Position numbers and translations under genes: made by a program. Positions 35,778-44,633 of a stretch of 64,000 bases of DNA are shown piece after piece. The notes beneath the pieces were generated by a model that saw nothing but the letters and a program-made list of their open reading frames with translations, ran no database searches and was not told the origin of the DNA. The DNA comes from Lewinellaceae bacterium (GTDB lineage Bacteria > Bacteroidota > Bacteroidia > Chitinophagales > Saprospiraceae), in the NCBI GenBank assembly GCA_020636135.1, contig JACJYK010000001.1, forward strand, positions 606,501 through 670,500, in the 5' to 3' direction. Numbering within the stretch: the stretch's first letter is position 1; each line of letters opens with the position of its first letter.

Positions 35778-37118
35778 ATGAAAAGGCTTCTTCCAATGTT
35801 CTTCCTCCTGGTTACCCACTTTTTATTGTCAGGCCAGCAACTGGCTGACCGGATCGATTCGCTGATCAAGCCAGATTTTGACCAGCCGACCGGAATCACC
35901 GTTTTGGTAACCCAGCATGGCCAGACACGTTTCGACGGTGCCTATGGGTGGGCTAATGTGGAGCTACAGATTCCAATGCACACGGATGATGTATTCCGCT
36001 TGGGGTCGGTGACGAAACAGTTCACGTCGAGTGCTATCCTCCGTCTGGCAGAGCAGGGAAAACTGAACATCCAGGACGATATTCACAAATATTTTCCGGG
36101 CTACCCGACCGAAGGGCACACCATTACCATCGAGCACCTGCTGACCCATACGTCCGGTATCCCCAGCTACACGGATCTGCCGGAGTGGACACCGGAAGTG
36201 CATAGGAAAGATTTTACCCCCGATGAATTGATCCAGGAATTTAAGCGCGACACCCTGGATTTTGAGCCTGGGTCCCGGTTTAAATACAACAACACCGGCT
36301 ATTTTATGCTCGGCGCCATCATCGAAAAGGTAAGTGGGATGACCTATGAAGAATACCTGCGGACCCAATTCTGGGAGCCCCTGGGGATGACGCATACCTT
36401 CTACGGTTCCAACAGCCCGATCATCCCCAATCGCATCCCGGGGTATGCTAAACAGGGCGACAAACTGATCAATGCTCCATTCCTGAGTATGACGCAGCCT
36501 TACGCAGCCGGGTCCCTGCTTTCGACGACCGGTGACCTGGCCATCTGGAACCATGCTGTTTTCTCGGATCAGGTGATCTCTGCAGCGAGTCGCAAAATGG
36601 CTCACACACCCTATACGCTGACAGACGGAAGTAAGACGAACTATGGTTACGGCTGGTTTATTGGCAATAAGTGGGATGAAAGGACCATCGAACACAGCGG
36701 CGGCATCCATGGCTTTCTGACCCAGAGCAAATATTTCCCGGACCAGGATCTGTATGTGGTGATCCTGTCCAATTGCAATTGTTTTGCACCGGGGGCTCTG
36801 GCGGACAAGATCGCCGGTCTGACCCTGGGCAAGTCGCTGGCCAAGCCGGTCATTGAAATTTCGGCTCAAACGATGCAGGATTATGTAGGTGAGTATACAT
36901 TAGCTCCGGGTTTTATCATCACCATCTTCATTCAGAATGATAAGCTGATGGCGCAGGCGACCAATCAGGCTGCTTTGCAGTTATATGCCACCAAACCGGA
37001 TTTGTTCTTCATCAAAGAAGTGGAAGCCCAGCTTGAGTTTGTCCGCAAGGAAGGGAAGGTAACGGAGCTGATCTTGCATCAGGGGGGCGCTGCACAGAAT
37101 GCACCGCGTACCAAATAA
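35778..37118 (+). CDS. Serine hydrolase of the class C beta-lactamase/penicillin-binding family
   Basis: 446 residues with a signal peptide to about HFLLSGQ. The active-site SxxK is SVTK in FRLGSVTKQF (Ser about residue 77), the Tyr motif is YNNTGYFMLG, and the third motif is HSGGIHGF. A C-terminal lipocalin-like extension of about 80 residues follows (YVGEYTLAPGF). The family includes D-aminopeptidases, esterases and beta-lactamases, so the substrate cannot be fixed. The stop shares one base with the start of the next gene (TAATG). Confidence 0.9.
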   Translation: MKRLLPMFFLLVTHFLLSGQQLADRIDSLIKPDFDQPTGITVLVTQHGQTRFDGAYGWANVELQIPMHTDDVFRLGSVTKQFTSSAILRLAEQGKLNIQDDIHKYFPGYPTEGHTITIEHLLTHTSGIPSYTDLPEWTPEVHRKDFTPDELIQEFKRDTLDFEPGSRFKYNNTGYFMLGAIIEKVSGMTYEEYLRTQFWEPLGMTHTFYGSNSPIIPNRIPGYAKQGDKLINAPFLSMTQPYAAGSLLSTTGDLAIWNHAVFSDQVISAASRKMAHTPYTLTDGSKTNYGYGWFIGNKWDERTIEHSGGIHGFLTQSKYFPDQDLYVVILSNCNCFAPGALADKIAGLTLGKSLAKPVIEISAQTMQDYVGEYTLAPGFIITIFIQNDKLMAQATNQAALQLYATKPDLFFIKEVEAQLEFVRKEGKVTELILHQGGAAQNAPRTK

Positions 37119-38176
37119 TGCGGGTGGCGATACCTCTATTGGTTCTCCTGGCGCTCGCGGCTTGCCGCGTAACCGGCCCGGATGAATTGGATTTTTCCAG
37201 CTGGGTTCAGCCGGTACCACGTGATGGTATCCTCATGGATTCGGCCTGGTACACCTGGGGCGGTTCGATGGTGCGTGGGTCCGACGGGAGATGTTATCTG
37301 TTTTATGCCCGATGGCCCCGCAACAAAGGCTTTCGGGGCTGGCTGGAATTCTCGGAAATTGCTCTCGCCACCGCCGATAACCCCACGGGGCCCTACCATT
37401 ATCAGGAGACGGTGCTTACCGGGAGGGGCGATGATTACTGGGATGCTACCGCCGCCCATAATCCCCATATCAAGGCATTTGACGGCAAATATTATTTGTA
37501 TTACATATCCAATCAATACCAGGATCTGGGTATGGATGCCTGGCATAACCGCATCTATACCCAGCGTATTGGCGTGGCCATAGCGGACGACCCATCCGGA
37601 CCCTGGCAGCGGCTGGATAAGCCCGTGCTGGACTTGCAGCCCGGTAAAGCAGCTCATGGCTACGTGGTAAATCCTTCGGTGGCTGAAGGCCCTGATGGGC
37701 AATATTATATGCTGTTTAAGACCCGCCCGGAAGGGTCGGAAAAGGAATACGGCAAGGTATTTACGACGATCCATGCCATGGCCACCGCACCTTCACCCAC
37801 CGGTCCCTTTACCATTGCCCACCAGCCTGTCTTTACGGAAGGCACCGGCGAGGACCCCTATCTGTGGGTGCAGGACGGGCGTTTTTATGCATTGGTGAAG
37901 GATATGTACGGTGAGTTTACCGGCGAGAAATCGTTGGCGCTCTTCACTTCCCCGGATGGTAAATCCTGGCATCCGGCGGCGCATTCCCTGGCGATGCCGC
38001 TACGCATCACCTGGGCGGATGGAGGTGTAGACAGCCTCCAGCATCTGGAACGTCCGCAGCTGTGGCTGGACCCGGAACGCCGGCAGGGCGTGTTGTTTTG
38101 TGCGGCCAGCTATGCCGATCCTCAGCGGAACAGGGACTGGAACACCTTTAATGTGCAGATCCCATTGCACTGGTAA
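37118..38176 (+). CDS. GH43-like five-bladed propeller glycosidase lipoprotein
   Basis: 352 residues. Lipobox LLALAAC at residues about 10-16. Propeller blades have the pattern of clan GH-F/GH-J-like enzymes: GSMVRGSDGRCYLFYARW, AAHNPHIKAFDGKYYLYYIS, VVNPSVAEGPDGQYYMLFK, EDPYLWVQDGRFYALVKD, LERPQLWLDP. Acidic residues at blade starts could be catalytic, but I cannot assign a family number with confidence (GH43, GH117-like or GH130-like). Translationally coupled to the serine hydrolase by a one-base overlap. Confidence 0.75.
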   Translation: MRVAIPLLVLLALAACRVTGPDELDFSSWVQPVPRDGILMDSAWYTWGGSMVRGSDGRCYLFYARWPRNKGFRGWLEFSEIALATADNPTGPYHYQETVLTGRGDDYWDATAAHNPHIKAFDGKYYLYYISNQYQDLGMDAWHNRIYTQRIGVAIADDPSGPWQRLDKPVLDLQPGKAAHGYVVNPSVAEGPDGQYYMLFKTRPEGSEKEYGKVFTTIHAMATAPSPTGPFTIAHQPVFTEGTGEDPYLWVQDGRFYALVKDMYGEFTGEKSLALFTSPDGKSWHPAAHSLAMPLRITWADGGVDSLQHLERPQLWLDPERRQGVLFCAASYADPQRNRDWNTFNVQIPLHW

Positions 38177-38339
38177 GTTTATGATGTACCCTTAAATTCT
38201 TTATCCACAGAAATCTACGTTATGCCATATTTCTCTAAGGTAGAATCGAGCCCTGTCAAGGAGGGTGGAGTCGAAACCTGGGTCACTTGAAAGTCTTGGT
38301 AAAGGCAAGAGTTAAAAGTAAAGAGCGAATTAAAAGTAC

Positions 38340-38684
38340 TTACTCAACAGGTGTTTCAATGACTTGTTCTATGGCAGATTCAACCAGTTGATTGAGAGAA
38401 ACGCCTAATTCAATAGCTTTTCGGGCGGCAGCCCGGTGTAAGTCTGGTGATATACGGATATTGAATGATCCTTTGTAGGACTTCTCGAGCGGCTTGCCGG
38501 TTTGTTTACAGATTTCAATGTAGTCCTCGACCGCTTCCTGAAAGGAGCGTTTCAGCTCATCAACTGTCCTGCCTTCAAAAGTGACCAAATCAGTGATACC
38601 TTCGATCTTGCCGTAGAGTACTTCATCCTCAGCACTGAAATCAACTGAACCCAGGTAGTTTTTATATTTTAAAGAATTCTTCAT
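38340..38684 (-). CDS. hicB: HicB family antitoxin
   Basis: 114 residues. The N-terminal HicB fold (YKNYLGSVDFSAEDEVLYGK; LVTFEGRTVDELKRSFQEAVEDY) is followed by a ribbon-helix-helix DNA-binding tail (FNIRISPDLHRAAARKAIEL). It would neutralise HicA and repress the operon. The start overlaps the hicA stop by 4 bp. Confidence 0.92.
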   Translation of the reverse strand: MKNSLKYKNYLGSVDFSAEDEVLYGKIEGITDLVTFEGRTVDELKRSFQEAVEDYIEICKQTGKPLEKSYKGSFNIRISPDLHRAAARKAIELGVSLNQLVESAIEQVIETPVE

Positions 38685-38938
38685 ATCACTTTTTCCTTTT
38701 TCAGTTCATCGATGATGTAAATTTTTTGGTATCGTTTCAATTCATTACCAGGATGGGGTTGATGTAACCGGATCAAATGTTTTGTGTAGTCGTTAAAGAA
38801 AGCTCTTCTTGAACCTGCTGTTTTTCCAGTCTTAATTTCTGAATATCCTAAGAGCCTTAACAGCGTGGCCAACTCCTGGTAGGTCAGAGATCCATTAAGG
38901 TTAAGTAGTTTGTTAACAAGTTTATCTTTCCTGGACAC
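38681..38938 (-). CDS. hicA: HicA family toxin
   Basis: 85 residues. dsRNA-binding-like HicA fold: SLTYQELATLLRLLGYSE, GSRRAFFNDYTKHLIRLHQP, with the catalytic His in IRLHQPHPGNELK. HicA is an mRNA interferase. The gene precedes hicB with an ATGA overlap, and a perfect inverted repeat lies directly before its start codon. The Gly-Ser-Arg/His region is intact, so the toxin is probably functional. Confidence 0.9.
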   Translation of the reverse strand: MSRKDKLVNKLLNLNGSLTYQELATLLRLLGYSEIKTGKTAGSRRAFFNDYTKHLIRLHQPHPGNELKRYQKIYIIDELKKEKVI

Positions 38939-38941
38939 AAC

Positions 38942-38968
38942 AATTGCAACTGAATATTAGTTGCAATT
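38942..38968. promoter_or_regulatory. HicB operator: perfect 10-bp inverted repeat
   Basis: AATTGCAACT (38942-38951) and AGTTGCAATT (38959-38968) are exact reverse complements with a 7-bp spacer. It lies four bases upstream of the hicA ATG on its promoter side. The RHH domain of HicB is the expected binder, giving autoregulation. Confidence 0.75.
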
Positions 38969-39186
38969 TAATGATAATAGTTGAATCTTGAGTCCACTCA
39001 ATGATACATTAGATTTTGTGTAACCTTTGGTATGGTTTGCATCAACTATCCGGGTCGAGAAGGACATAAGATGGGAGCACAATTAATCGGGGTTTGGTGT
39101 AAGCCGCAAATGTTTGTTTTATACCTTGGACTAACTTGAAGCTGAATCATCATGCACATTGAAAATATAGAACCAAAAGCCCAGTT

Positions 39187-40488
39187 ATGAGTCCAAATAA
39201 ATTCCATACACCTGCATCGCTGGTGCTGATGCTGGCACTCCTCTCAACTTCCTATGGCCTAAGTCAGGATGGCTTGCTGGCATCGGTTTTCCGGAGCAAT
39301 TCCGATTCACTGTTCCAGCGGGTCGTAGGGCATCCGGACGATTACCGCATTCAGATCATCTACACCCAGATCGACCGGGATGAAAACAATGTACCCCACT
39401 GCACCAACCATTATTTTCATGTCGATCCGGACGATTATTTTAACCCGGCGTCAACGGTGAAATTGCCGACCGCCATCTTTTCCCTGGAAAAGATCAATGC
39501 ACTGAACATCGAAGGCCTTTCAAAATATTCCACTGTGCAATACGAAGCCGGCGAGGCCAGGGAGTCGGCTGTTTTTCAGGACAGCACGGCGGAGAATGGC
39601 TTTCCATCGCTTGCCCAGTACATCCGCAAGGCCTTTCTGGTCAGCGAAAACGATCCGTACAACCGCTTTTACCAGTGGGTGACACCGGAAACCATCAACA
39701 GGAAATTTCAGCAGCTGGGATTTGCTCACAGCCGCATAACCAGTCAGTTCCTGGGACTGAGTGTCGAGGAAAACCGGCATACCAACCCGGTGCGTTTCCT
39801 GGATACGGAAGGCCATATCCTTTACCGGCAGGATGCCGCCTACAACCAGGATTCGTTTGATTTCAGCCAGGAAGTATTCATCGGGGACAAACATTACGAC
39901 CGGCAGGGGAATCTGCTGGATGGTCCGATCGAATTCACCCGTGCCAATAAGATTGCCCTGGAAGACCTGCAGCAACTATTGCAACGCCTGGTATTTCCCG
40001 AGTCGGTAACCCCGGAAAAAAGATACCAGCTCAACCTGGATGACTATGAATATCTGTACCGCTACCTGTCTCAGTATCCATCGGAGACCAACTATCCCAA
40101 ATACGATGCAGACCAATATTTCGACAGCTATGCCAAGTTCTTCTTCAGGGCGGGCGGTCCGCAGATGCCCCCGAATGTCCGGGTATTTAACAAGGTAGGG
40201 TGGGCGTATGGCTTTTTGACGGATGTGTCGTACGTCGTGGATTTTGAGCACCAGACGGAATTTATGCTTACGGCGACGGTTTATGCGAACAGCGACGGAA
40301 TTCTTAACGATGGCGAATACGATTACGAGACCGTGGGCTGGCCCTTTTTATATCAGCTGGGCCAGACCGTTTACCGGTACGATTTAAACCGGAAGCGTGA
40401 ATACACGCCGGACTTATCCCGCTTTATGATGCGCTATACCAAGCGTGGTGAGGACGGCCGGCCGGCACTGAAGGACGTGGATAATTAA
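39187..40488 (+). CDS. Exported serine hydrolase, class A beta-lactamase-like
   Basis: 433 residues, signal peptide to about TSYGLSQ. The active-site SxxK is S89-T-V-K92 in FNPASTVKLPTAIF, a possible SDN-like motif is SENDPYNRF, and a KTG-like triad is seen as KVGWAYG. It is longer than true class A beta-lactamases, with an inserted region (about 200-290). This resembles the Bacteroidota beta-lactamase-like serine hydrolase family, probably a cell-wall or peptide hydrolase rather than an antibiotic-resistance enzyme. It is the last native-composition gene before the AT-rich block. Confidence 0.82.
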   Translation: MSPNKFHTPASLVLMLALLSTSYGLSQDGLLASVFRSNSDSLFQRVVGHPDDYRIQIIYTQIDRDENNVPHCTNHYFHVDPDDYFNPASTVKLPTAIFSLEKINALNIEGLSKYSTVQYEAGEARESAVFQDSTAENGFPSLAQYIRKAFLVSENDPYNRFYQWVTPETINRKFQQLGFAHSRITSQFLGLSVEENRHTNPVRFLDTEGHILYRQDAAYNQDSFDFSQEVFIGDKHYDRQGNLLDGPIEFTRANKIALEDLQQLLQRLVFPESVTPEKRYQLNLDDYEYLYRYLSQYPSETNYPKYDADQYFDSYAKFFFRAGGPQMPPNVRVFNKVGWAYGFLTDVSYVVDFEHQTEFMLTATVYANSDGILNDGEYDYETVGWPFLYQLGQTVYRYDLNRKREYTPDLSRFMMRYTKRGEDGRPALKDVDN

Positions 40489-40878
40489 TTGGGTGCACGG
40501 AGGGCCGTGGAAATTTACAACGAGAATCCCAGAGATATGGAGGAGGTACATGGAGAGTACCCGGAGTGTGGTGGAAGGATTTATTCCCGCCCTGTTCTGT
40601 GGATAACACGATGTATTAGGAATAGGAGCTCTCGAAAAATAGCATTAAATTGGAATTATCAGCCTATTGACCTTTTTTTACCGGACCGCTGGCTGCGTTC
40701 AGCCTAAAGCGACAATTCCGGCATATCTGTCCTGGCGGCAGAGCCCTCCGTACTGCCTGCACGAACGCTATCAGGCTGCGGGCATAAACAGGCTGATGAT
40801 AACGGGAAGCGTCAAGGTCCGTATGGTAGATGATTAAAAAGCGCAATGTTGATACAGGAAATACGTGGATATAAGTAA
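40489..40878. other. Gene-free region up to the cassette boundary
   Basis: No credible gene on either strand. The sequence is of normal GC content until about 40850 and then turns AT-rich. No hairpin partner for GTTAGCG at 40879 is present here, so this left junction is not a complete attC-like site. Confidence 0.5.
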
Positions 40879-40885
40879 GTTAGCG
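40879..40885 (+). other. GTTAGCG core site at the left edge of the cassette block
   Basis: GTTAGCG(G) at 40879-40886 is identical to the right-hand boundary of the two hairpin sites before the S41 gene (44598) and the lipoprotein gene (46065). It is 43 bp upstream of the ClC ATG and marks the point where composition changes. Confidence 0.55.
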
Positions 40886-40921
40886 GATATTATTAAGACG
40901 ACATTAGCACATAGACTTGAA

Positions 40922-42811
40922 ATGAAAAAGACTGATTTATTAAATAACGGAATTCCAATTGCTCCTTCATTAAATCCGACTTTGGAGGCGGAAAATTTTG
41001 AACCACGACAGGGTGAAAACAAAAAACGACTGCTGACAATTTCTTCGATCGCTTTTCTAATTGCAGTTCTGGTAAGTTTTATAGCCAAATTTCTAATTTA
41101 TCTTATTGACTTCTTTACAAATATTTCATTCTACGGAAATTTTTCATTCTCCCATTCAACTCCTGCGACAAACTCACTTGGAATTTTTGTTGTTATAATT
41201 CCCGCTATCGGAGGAGTAATTGTTGGTTTAATGGCTCTATATGGGTCAAAAGCAATTCGAGGACATGGCATTCCCGAAGCAATGGAACAAATCCTGACAA
41301 ATCAAAGTAAAATAAAACCAGCGATTACCTATCTAAAACCGCTCTCATCAGCAATATCAATAGGAACAGGCGGACCATTTGGTGCAGAAGGACCAATCAT
41401 TGCGACAGGTGGAGCATTAGGTTCAACAATTGGACAACTATTAAAAATATCGCACAATGAAAGAAAAATATTGCTTGCGGCAGGTGCGACAGCGGGCATG
41501 GCAGCAATTTTTGGTAGTCCTATAGCAGCAATGTTTTTAGCAATAGAATTGTTGCTGTTTGAATTTTCGCCCCGCTCACTTATTCCTGTTGCAATAGCAT
41601 GTATGGTTGGAGCTGCAGGACATCACCTACTGTTTGGACAAAAGCCTGTTTTCGAAATGGGCAATATAGCAACTCCAAATATTTTTGCACTTGTTACGTG
41701 CTGTATCATGGGCATTGTTATTGGGTTATTATCTGTTTTTGTCAGCAAAGCAGTTTATTTTATTGAAGAAGCTTTTGAAAAGCTGCCCATTCATTGGATG
41801 TGGTGGCCTGCTATTGGAGGACTTTTAGTTGGGGGAGTAGGTTATTTTGCTCCGCGAACGCTTGGGGTGGGTTACGAAAATATTACAGATGTTCTTTCAG
41901 GTAATTTAAGCATGCAGGTTATTTTATCACTTTGCATTTTAAAATTTATTTCATGGGCAATCGCCTTAGGAAGTGGAACATCGGGAGGAACTTTAGCTCC
42001 CTTGCTAACTATCGGAGGTGCAACTGGCGCATTATTGGGAATGATTATTCTTTATTTATTTCCTTCATCGGGGATTACAATTCCTTTGGCAGCATTAGTG
42101 GGTATGGCAGCCATGTTTGCAGGAGCATCAAGAGCGTTATTGACTTCAATTATTTTTGCACTTGAAACTACTTTTCAATCCAATGCTTTACTTCCGCTTC
42201 TTGTAACGTGTGTTGCATCTTATATAGTTTCCTTTTTTCTAATGGAGCATACAATTATGACAGAAAAAATTGCACGAAGAGGTGTTAAAACTCCCCAATC
42301 CTATGAACCAGATATGTTAGAGGGAATAACAGTTGAACAAGTAATAACTAACAATGGGATTGTGATAAATGAAGATAACAGCATTAAAGAAGTTCGTGAA
42401 TGGGTAAACAAAGAACCAAATTTAAAATCAAATTATCTCATTGTCTCAAATAAAGAAGGTGAATATAAAGGGCTATTGAGTTCTTTAGACTTATTCAGTG
42501 AAAACAATGGCCTAGATGAAAAAATCGAAATTCTACTAAATCAGCATCGTGTATCTATACAGCTAAATGACACCCTTAGGACTGCTGTTGAAACAATGGC
42601 GAAAGAAAATATTGATGTATTACCAGTTCTTGCAACAGGGAATAAAAGCATCATCGGACTTATTAGCTACCACGACATAATAGCAACATACAAGTATGGA
42701 ATTGACGAACACGAAATGAAGCGACCTCATATTTCATTGAAAAGAAAAGGGCTAAAAATATTACTGCGGGGACAAAAAATAATTCAATTGACAAAGAGAA
42801 AAAGTAAATAA
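40922..42811 (+). CDS. ClC family chloride channel/antiporter with CBS domains
   Basis: 629 residues from the ATG at 40922; the GTG at 40865 lies upstream of the cassette boundary and is rejected. About 10-12 membrane helices include the ion-pathway motifs GTGGPFGAEGPIIATGG (gating Glu present, as in H+/Cl- antiporters) and GSGTSGGTLAPLLTIGG. Two CBS domains follow from about residue 470 (TVEQVITNNGIVINEDN; DTLRTAVETMAKENIDVLPV). It is far more AT-rich than the genes to its left, consistent with transfer, and forms the first unit of the cassette-like array. Confidence 0.92.
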   Translation: MKKTDLLNNGIPIAPSLNPTLEAENFEPRQGENKKRLLTISSIAFLIAVLVSFIAKFLIYLIDFFTNISFYGNFSFSHSTPATNSLGIFVVIIPAIGGVIVGLMALYGSKAIRGHGIPEAMEQILTNQSKIKPAITYLKPLSSAISIGTGGPFGAEGPIIATGGALGSTIGQLLKISHNERKILLAAGATAGMAAIFGSPIAAMFLAIELLLFEFSPRSLIPVAIACMVGAAGHHLLFGQKPVFEMGNIATPNIFALVTCCIMGIVIGLLSVFVSKAVYFIEEAFEKLPIHWMWWPAIGGLLVGGVGYFAPRTLGVGYENITDVLSGNLSMQVILSLCILKFISWAIALGSGTSGGTLAPLLTIGGATGALLGMIILYLFPSSGITIPLAALVGMAAMFAGASRALLTSIIFALETTFQSNALLPLLVTCVASYIVSFFLMEHTIMTEKIARRGVKTPQSYEPDMLEGITVEQVITNNGIVINEDNSIKEVREWVNKEPNLKSNYLIVSNKEGEYKGLLSSLDLFSENNGLDEKIEILLNQHRVSIQLNDTLRTAVETMAKENIDVLPVLATGNKSIIGLISYHDIIATYKYGIDEHEMKRPHISLKRKGLKILLRGQKIIQLTKRKSK

Positions 42812-42815
42812 CATC

Positions 42816-42941
42816 CGCTAACACGGGTTTTGCGTTAGTGGGCGGACAGTGCAAATATAAACATTTGAGCAATTAATATACGTTGGTGCTGGCAGACAGT
42901 TTGCGGTTTCAAAAGCCCACCAACGCAAAGCCCGAAACCGT
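42816..42941 (+). repeat. attC-like hairpin site A, left 126 bp (interrupted by IS)
   Basis: Starts with CGCTAAC (42816-42822) five bases after the ClC stop. The arms CGGGTTTTGCGTTAGTGGGC and GCCCACCAACGCAAAGCCCG pair with one bulge and one mismatch; the right arm is followed by AAACCGT and then the IS. With the five bases TAGCG from 44600-44604 added, the site is 131 bp and ends in GTTAGCG. Confidence 0.7.
42938..42941. repeat. Left copy of the IS target duplication (CCGT)
   Basis: CCGT here is repeated at 44596-44599. Removing the IS and one copy restores ACCGTTAGCGG, the same end seen at the intact site B. Confidence 0.65.
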
Positions 42942-44595
42942 CAGACTGTGCAATAACCTATAATTATATTTTTTAATGTGATACTTTTTTCGTAAATTAA
43001 TACTATCACCTACGAACATATATTATGGACTTTGTCGAAGGTCAAGATCGCGAACAAATGTTCATCTCTTCGATCGAACAAATGGTCGACCCAGAAGCTT
43101 TTGTTCGTATTATCGATGCTTTTATTGATGTGCTTCCTCTAGAGCAGTTTGATTTCAAAAACCTTGAGTTAAATGAACAGGGTCGCCCACCGTTTCACCC
43201 AGGTGTACTCCTCAAACTTTATCTCTATGGCTATCAGAATGGCATCCGGTCCTGCCGTAAACTAGAACATGCCTGTAAGGTCAATCTGGAAGTCATCTGG
43301 CTTTTAAAAGGTAGACGACCTCACTATAAGACCATTGCTAATTTCCGCAAGCAGAATGCACTAGCTTTTCGTCAGGTCTTTCGCCATTTTGTTGCCATGC
43401 TCAAAGGCTGGAGACTTATTGAGGGCAAAACCATTGCGATCGACTCTTTTAAAGTCCGGGCTCAAAATAGCCTCAAAAACAACTACAATTTGGCCAAAAT
43501 CCACCGGCACCTGGATTACATCGATGCCAAAATCGATGCTTACTGTGAAGAACTCGATCAAGCTGATGATGACGAAGAAAAAGAGCAGCTGCATGCCAAG
43601 ATCAACGATCAGATTGACAAGTGGAATCAGTACTGCGAACTTGGAGATGAAATCATCCAATCCGGTAAAGAACAACTGTCCACTACCGATCCCGATGCTC
43701 AAGCTGTTATCCTACACCGAAATATTGTCAACGTAGGATATAACATCCAAGCAGCTAGTGATGCTAAACACAAGCTCCTCGCTGCCTTTGATACCGGTGA
43801 TGTCAATGATACCCATGCCCTCGAATCCATGGTCCTCCAGGTTCAAGAAAACTTGGAAATCACTAAGTTTGATGTACTCGCTGATAAAGGATATCATACC
43901 GCCGCCCAGCTAGCAGCCTGTGAAGCCCTCAACGTTACCACTTATGTTTCACCTAAAGCCAACTCAGCCAATATCACCAATCAAGTCTTCCCGGTCGAGG
44001 ACTTCAAATATCACCCTGGATCCGATACCTATCGTTGCCCCAATGGTTCCATCTTGCGATCCAATGAAATGATCTACCATCGCAAATCTAAAAAGCCCAA
44101 ACATCCAGCTGCACGTTTTAAACATTACAGAACAGCTGATTGCAAGCATTGCCCCATTCGATCGCAATGCACCAATGCCAGAAATGGCAGAATCATCCAA
44201 CGAATCGAATTCCAATCTTCTATTGATCGCAACAATAAGCGAGTACATCAAAAACCAGACTACTACCGCCAACGTCAACAAATCATTGAGCATCAATTCG
44301 GAACTTTCAAAAGACAATGGGATTTCACTTATGTCCTCATGAAAGGAAAGGATCAAATACTTGGTGAGATCGCACTTCTATTCTCAACCTACAATCTCAG
44401 GAGAACTGTTTCTATACTTGGATTTTCGGTATTCCTCAAGCGCCTAAAAGACGCTTTTTTGACTATATTTGATAATATACTGCTGACAGTCTTGATGGTA
44501 CGCCACATTCAACTTTCATTTTTAACATACCCTCAGCTGCCACAGTTTAGGACAACACAAAAGATAAATTAGATAGGGAGTTGATGCACAGACTC
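42942..44595 (+). mobile_element. IS1182-family insertion sequence, complete
   Basis: 1654 bp with one transposase gene. The ends are imperfect inverted repeats: CAGACTGTGC on the left and, read inward, GAGTCTGTGC on the right (8 of 10 match). It is bounded by CCGT on both sides. It has split attC-like site A between its R' spacer and core. A diverged remnant of a related element lies at 46976-47330. Confidence 0.8.
43025..44572 (+). CDS. IS1182 family transposase
   Basis: 515 residues. N-terminal DUF772-like domain (RPPFHPGVLLKLYLYGYQNG; YKTIANFRKQN), DDE residues in KTIAIDSFKVRAQ, FDVLADKGYHT and IIEHQFGTFKR, a highly acidic helical insert (DQADDDEEKEQ) and a Cys-rich loop (CKHCPIRSQC). 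The C-terminus TYVLMKGKDQILGEIALLF is typical. The gene is intact and fills the element, so it may be active. Confidence 0.92.
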   Translation: MDFVEGQDREQMFISSIEQMVDPEAFVRIIDAFIDVLPLEQFDFKNLELNEQGRPPFHPGVLLKLYLYGYQNGIRSCRKLEHACKVNLEVIWLLKGRRPHYKTIANFRKQNALAFRQVFRHFVAMLKGWRLIEGKTIAIDSFKVRAQNSLKNNYNLAKIHRHLDYIDAKIDAYCEELDQADDDEEKEQLHAKINDQIDKWNQYCELGDEIIQSGKEQLSTTDPDAQAVILHRNIVNVGYNIQAASDAKHKLLAAFDTGDVNDTHALESMVLQVQENLEITKFDVLADKGYHTAAQLAACEALNVTTYVSPKANSANITNQVFPVEDFKYHPGSDTYRCPNGSILRSNEMIYHRKSKKPKHPAARFKHYRTADCKHCPIRSQCTNARNGRIIQRIEFQSSIDRNNKRVHQKPDYYRQRQQIIEHQFGTFKRQWDFTYVLMKGKDQILGEIALLFSTYNLRRTVSILGFSVFLKRLKDAFLTIFDNILLTVLMVRHIQLSFLTYPQLPQFRTTQKIN

Positions 44596-44604
44596 CCGTT
44601 AGCG
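44596..44604 (+). other. Right remnant of attC-like site A (CCGTTAGCG) with target duplication
   Basis: CCGT (44596-44599) is the second target copy; GTTAGCG (44598-44604) is the core site 36 bp before the S41 ATG. Confidence 0.65.
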
Positions 44605-44633
44605 GTAATTATAAAACAACATAATAACAAAAA

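Noticed and set aside
40664..40846. 60-codon minus-strand frame before the ClC gene
   Set aside because: No homology pattern and no upstream signals; probably chance.
40865..40921. GTG start for the ClC gene at 40865
   Set aside because: It would begin before the GTTAGCG boundary; the ATG at 40922 fits the start-to-boundary spacing of the other units.
43361..43736. Frames inside the IS1182 transposase on both strands
   Set aside because: Shadows of the transposase coding frame.
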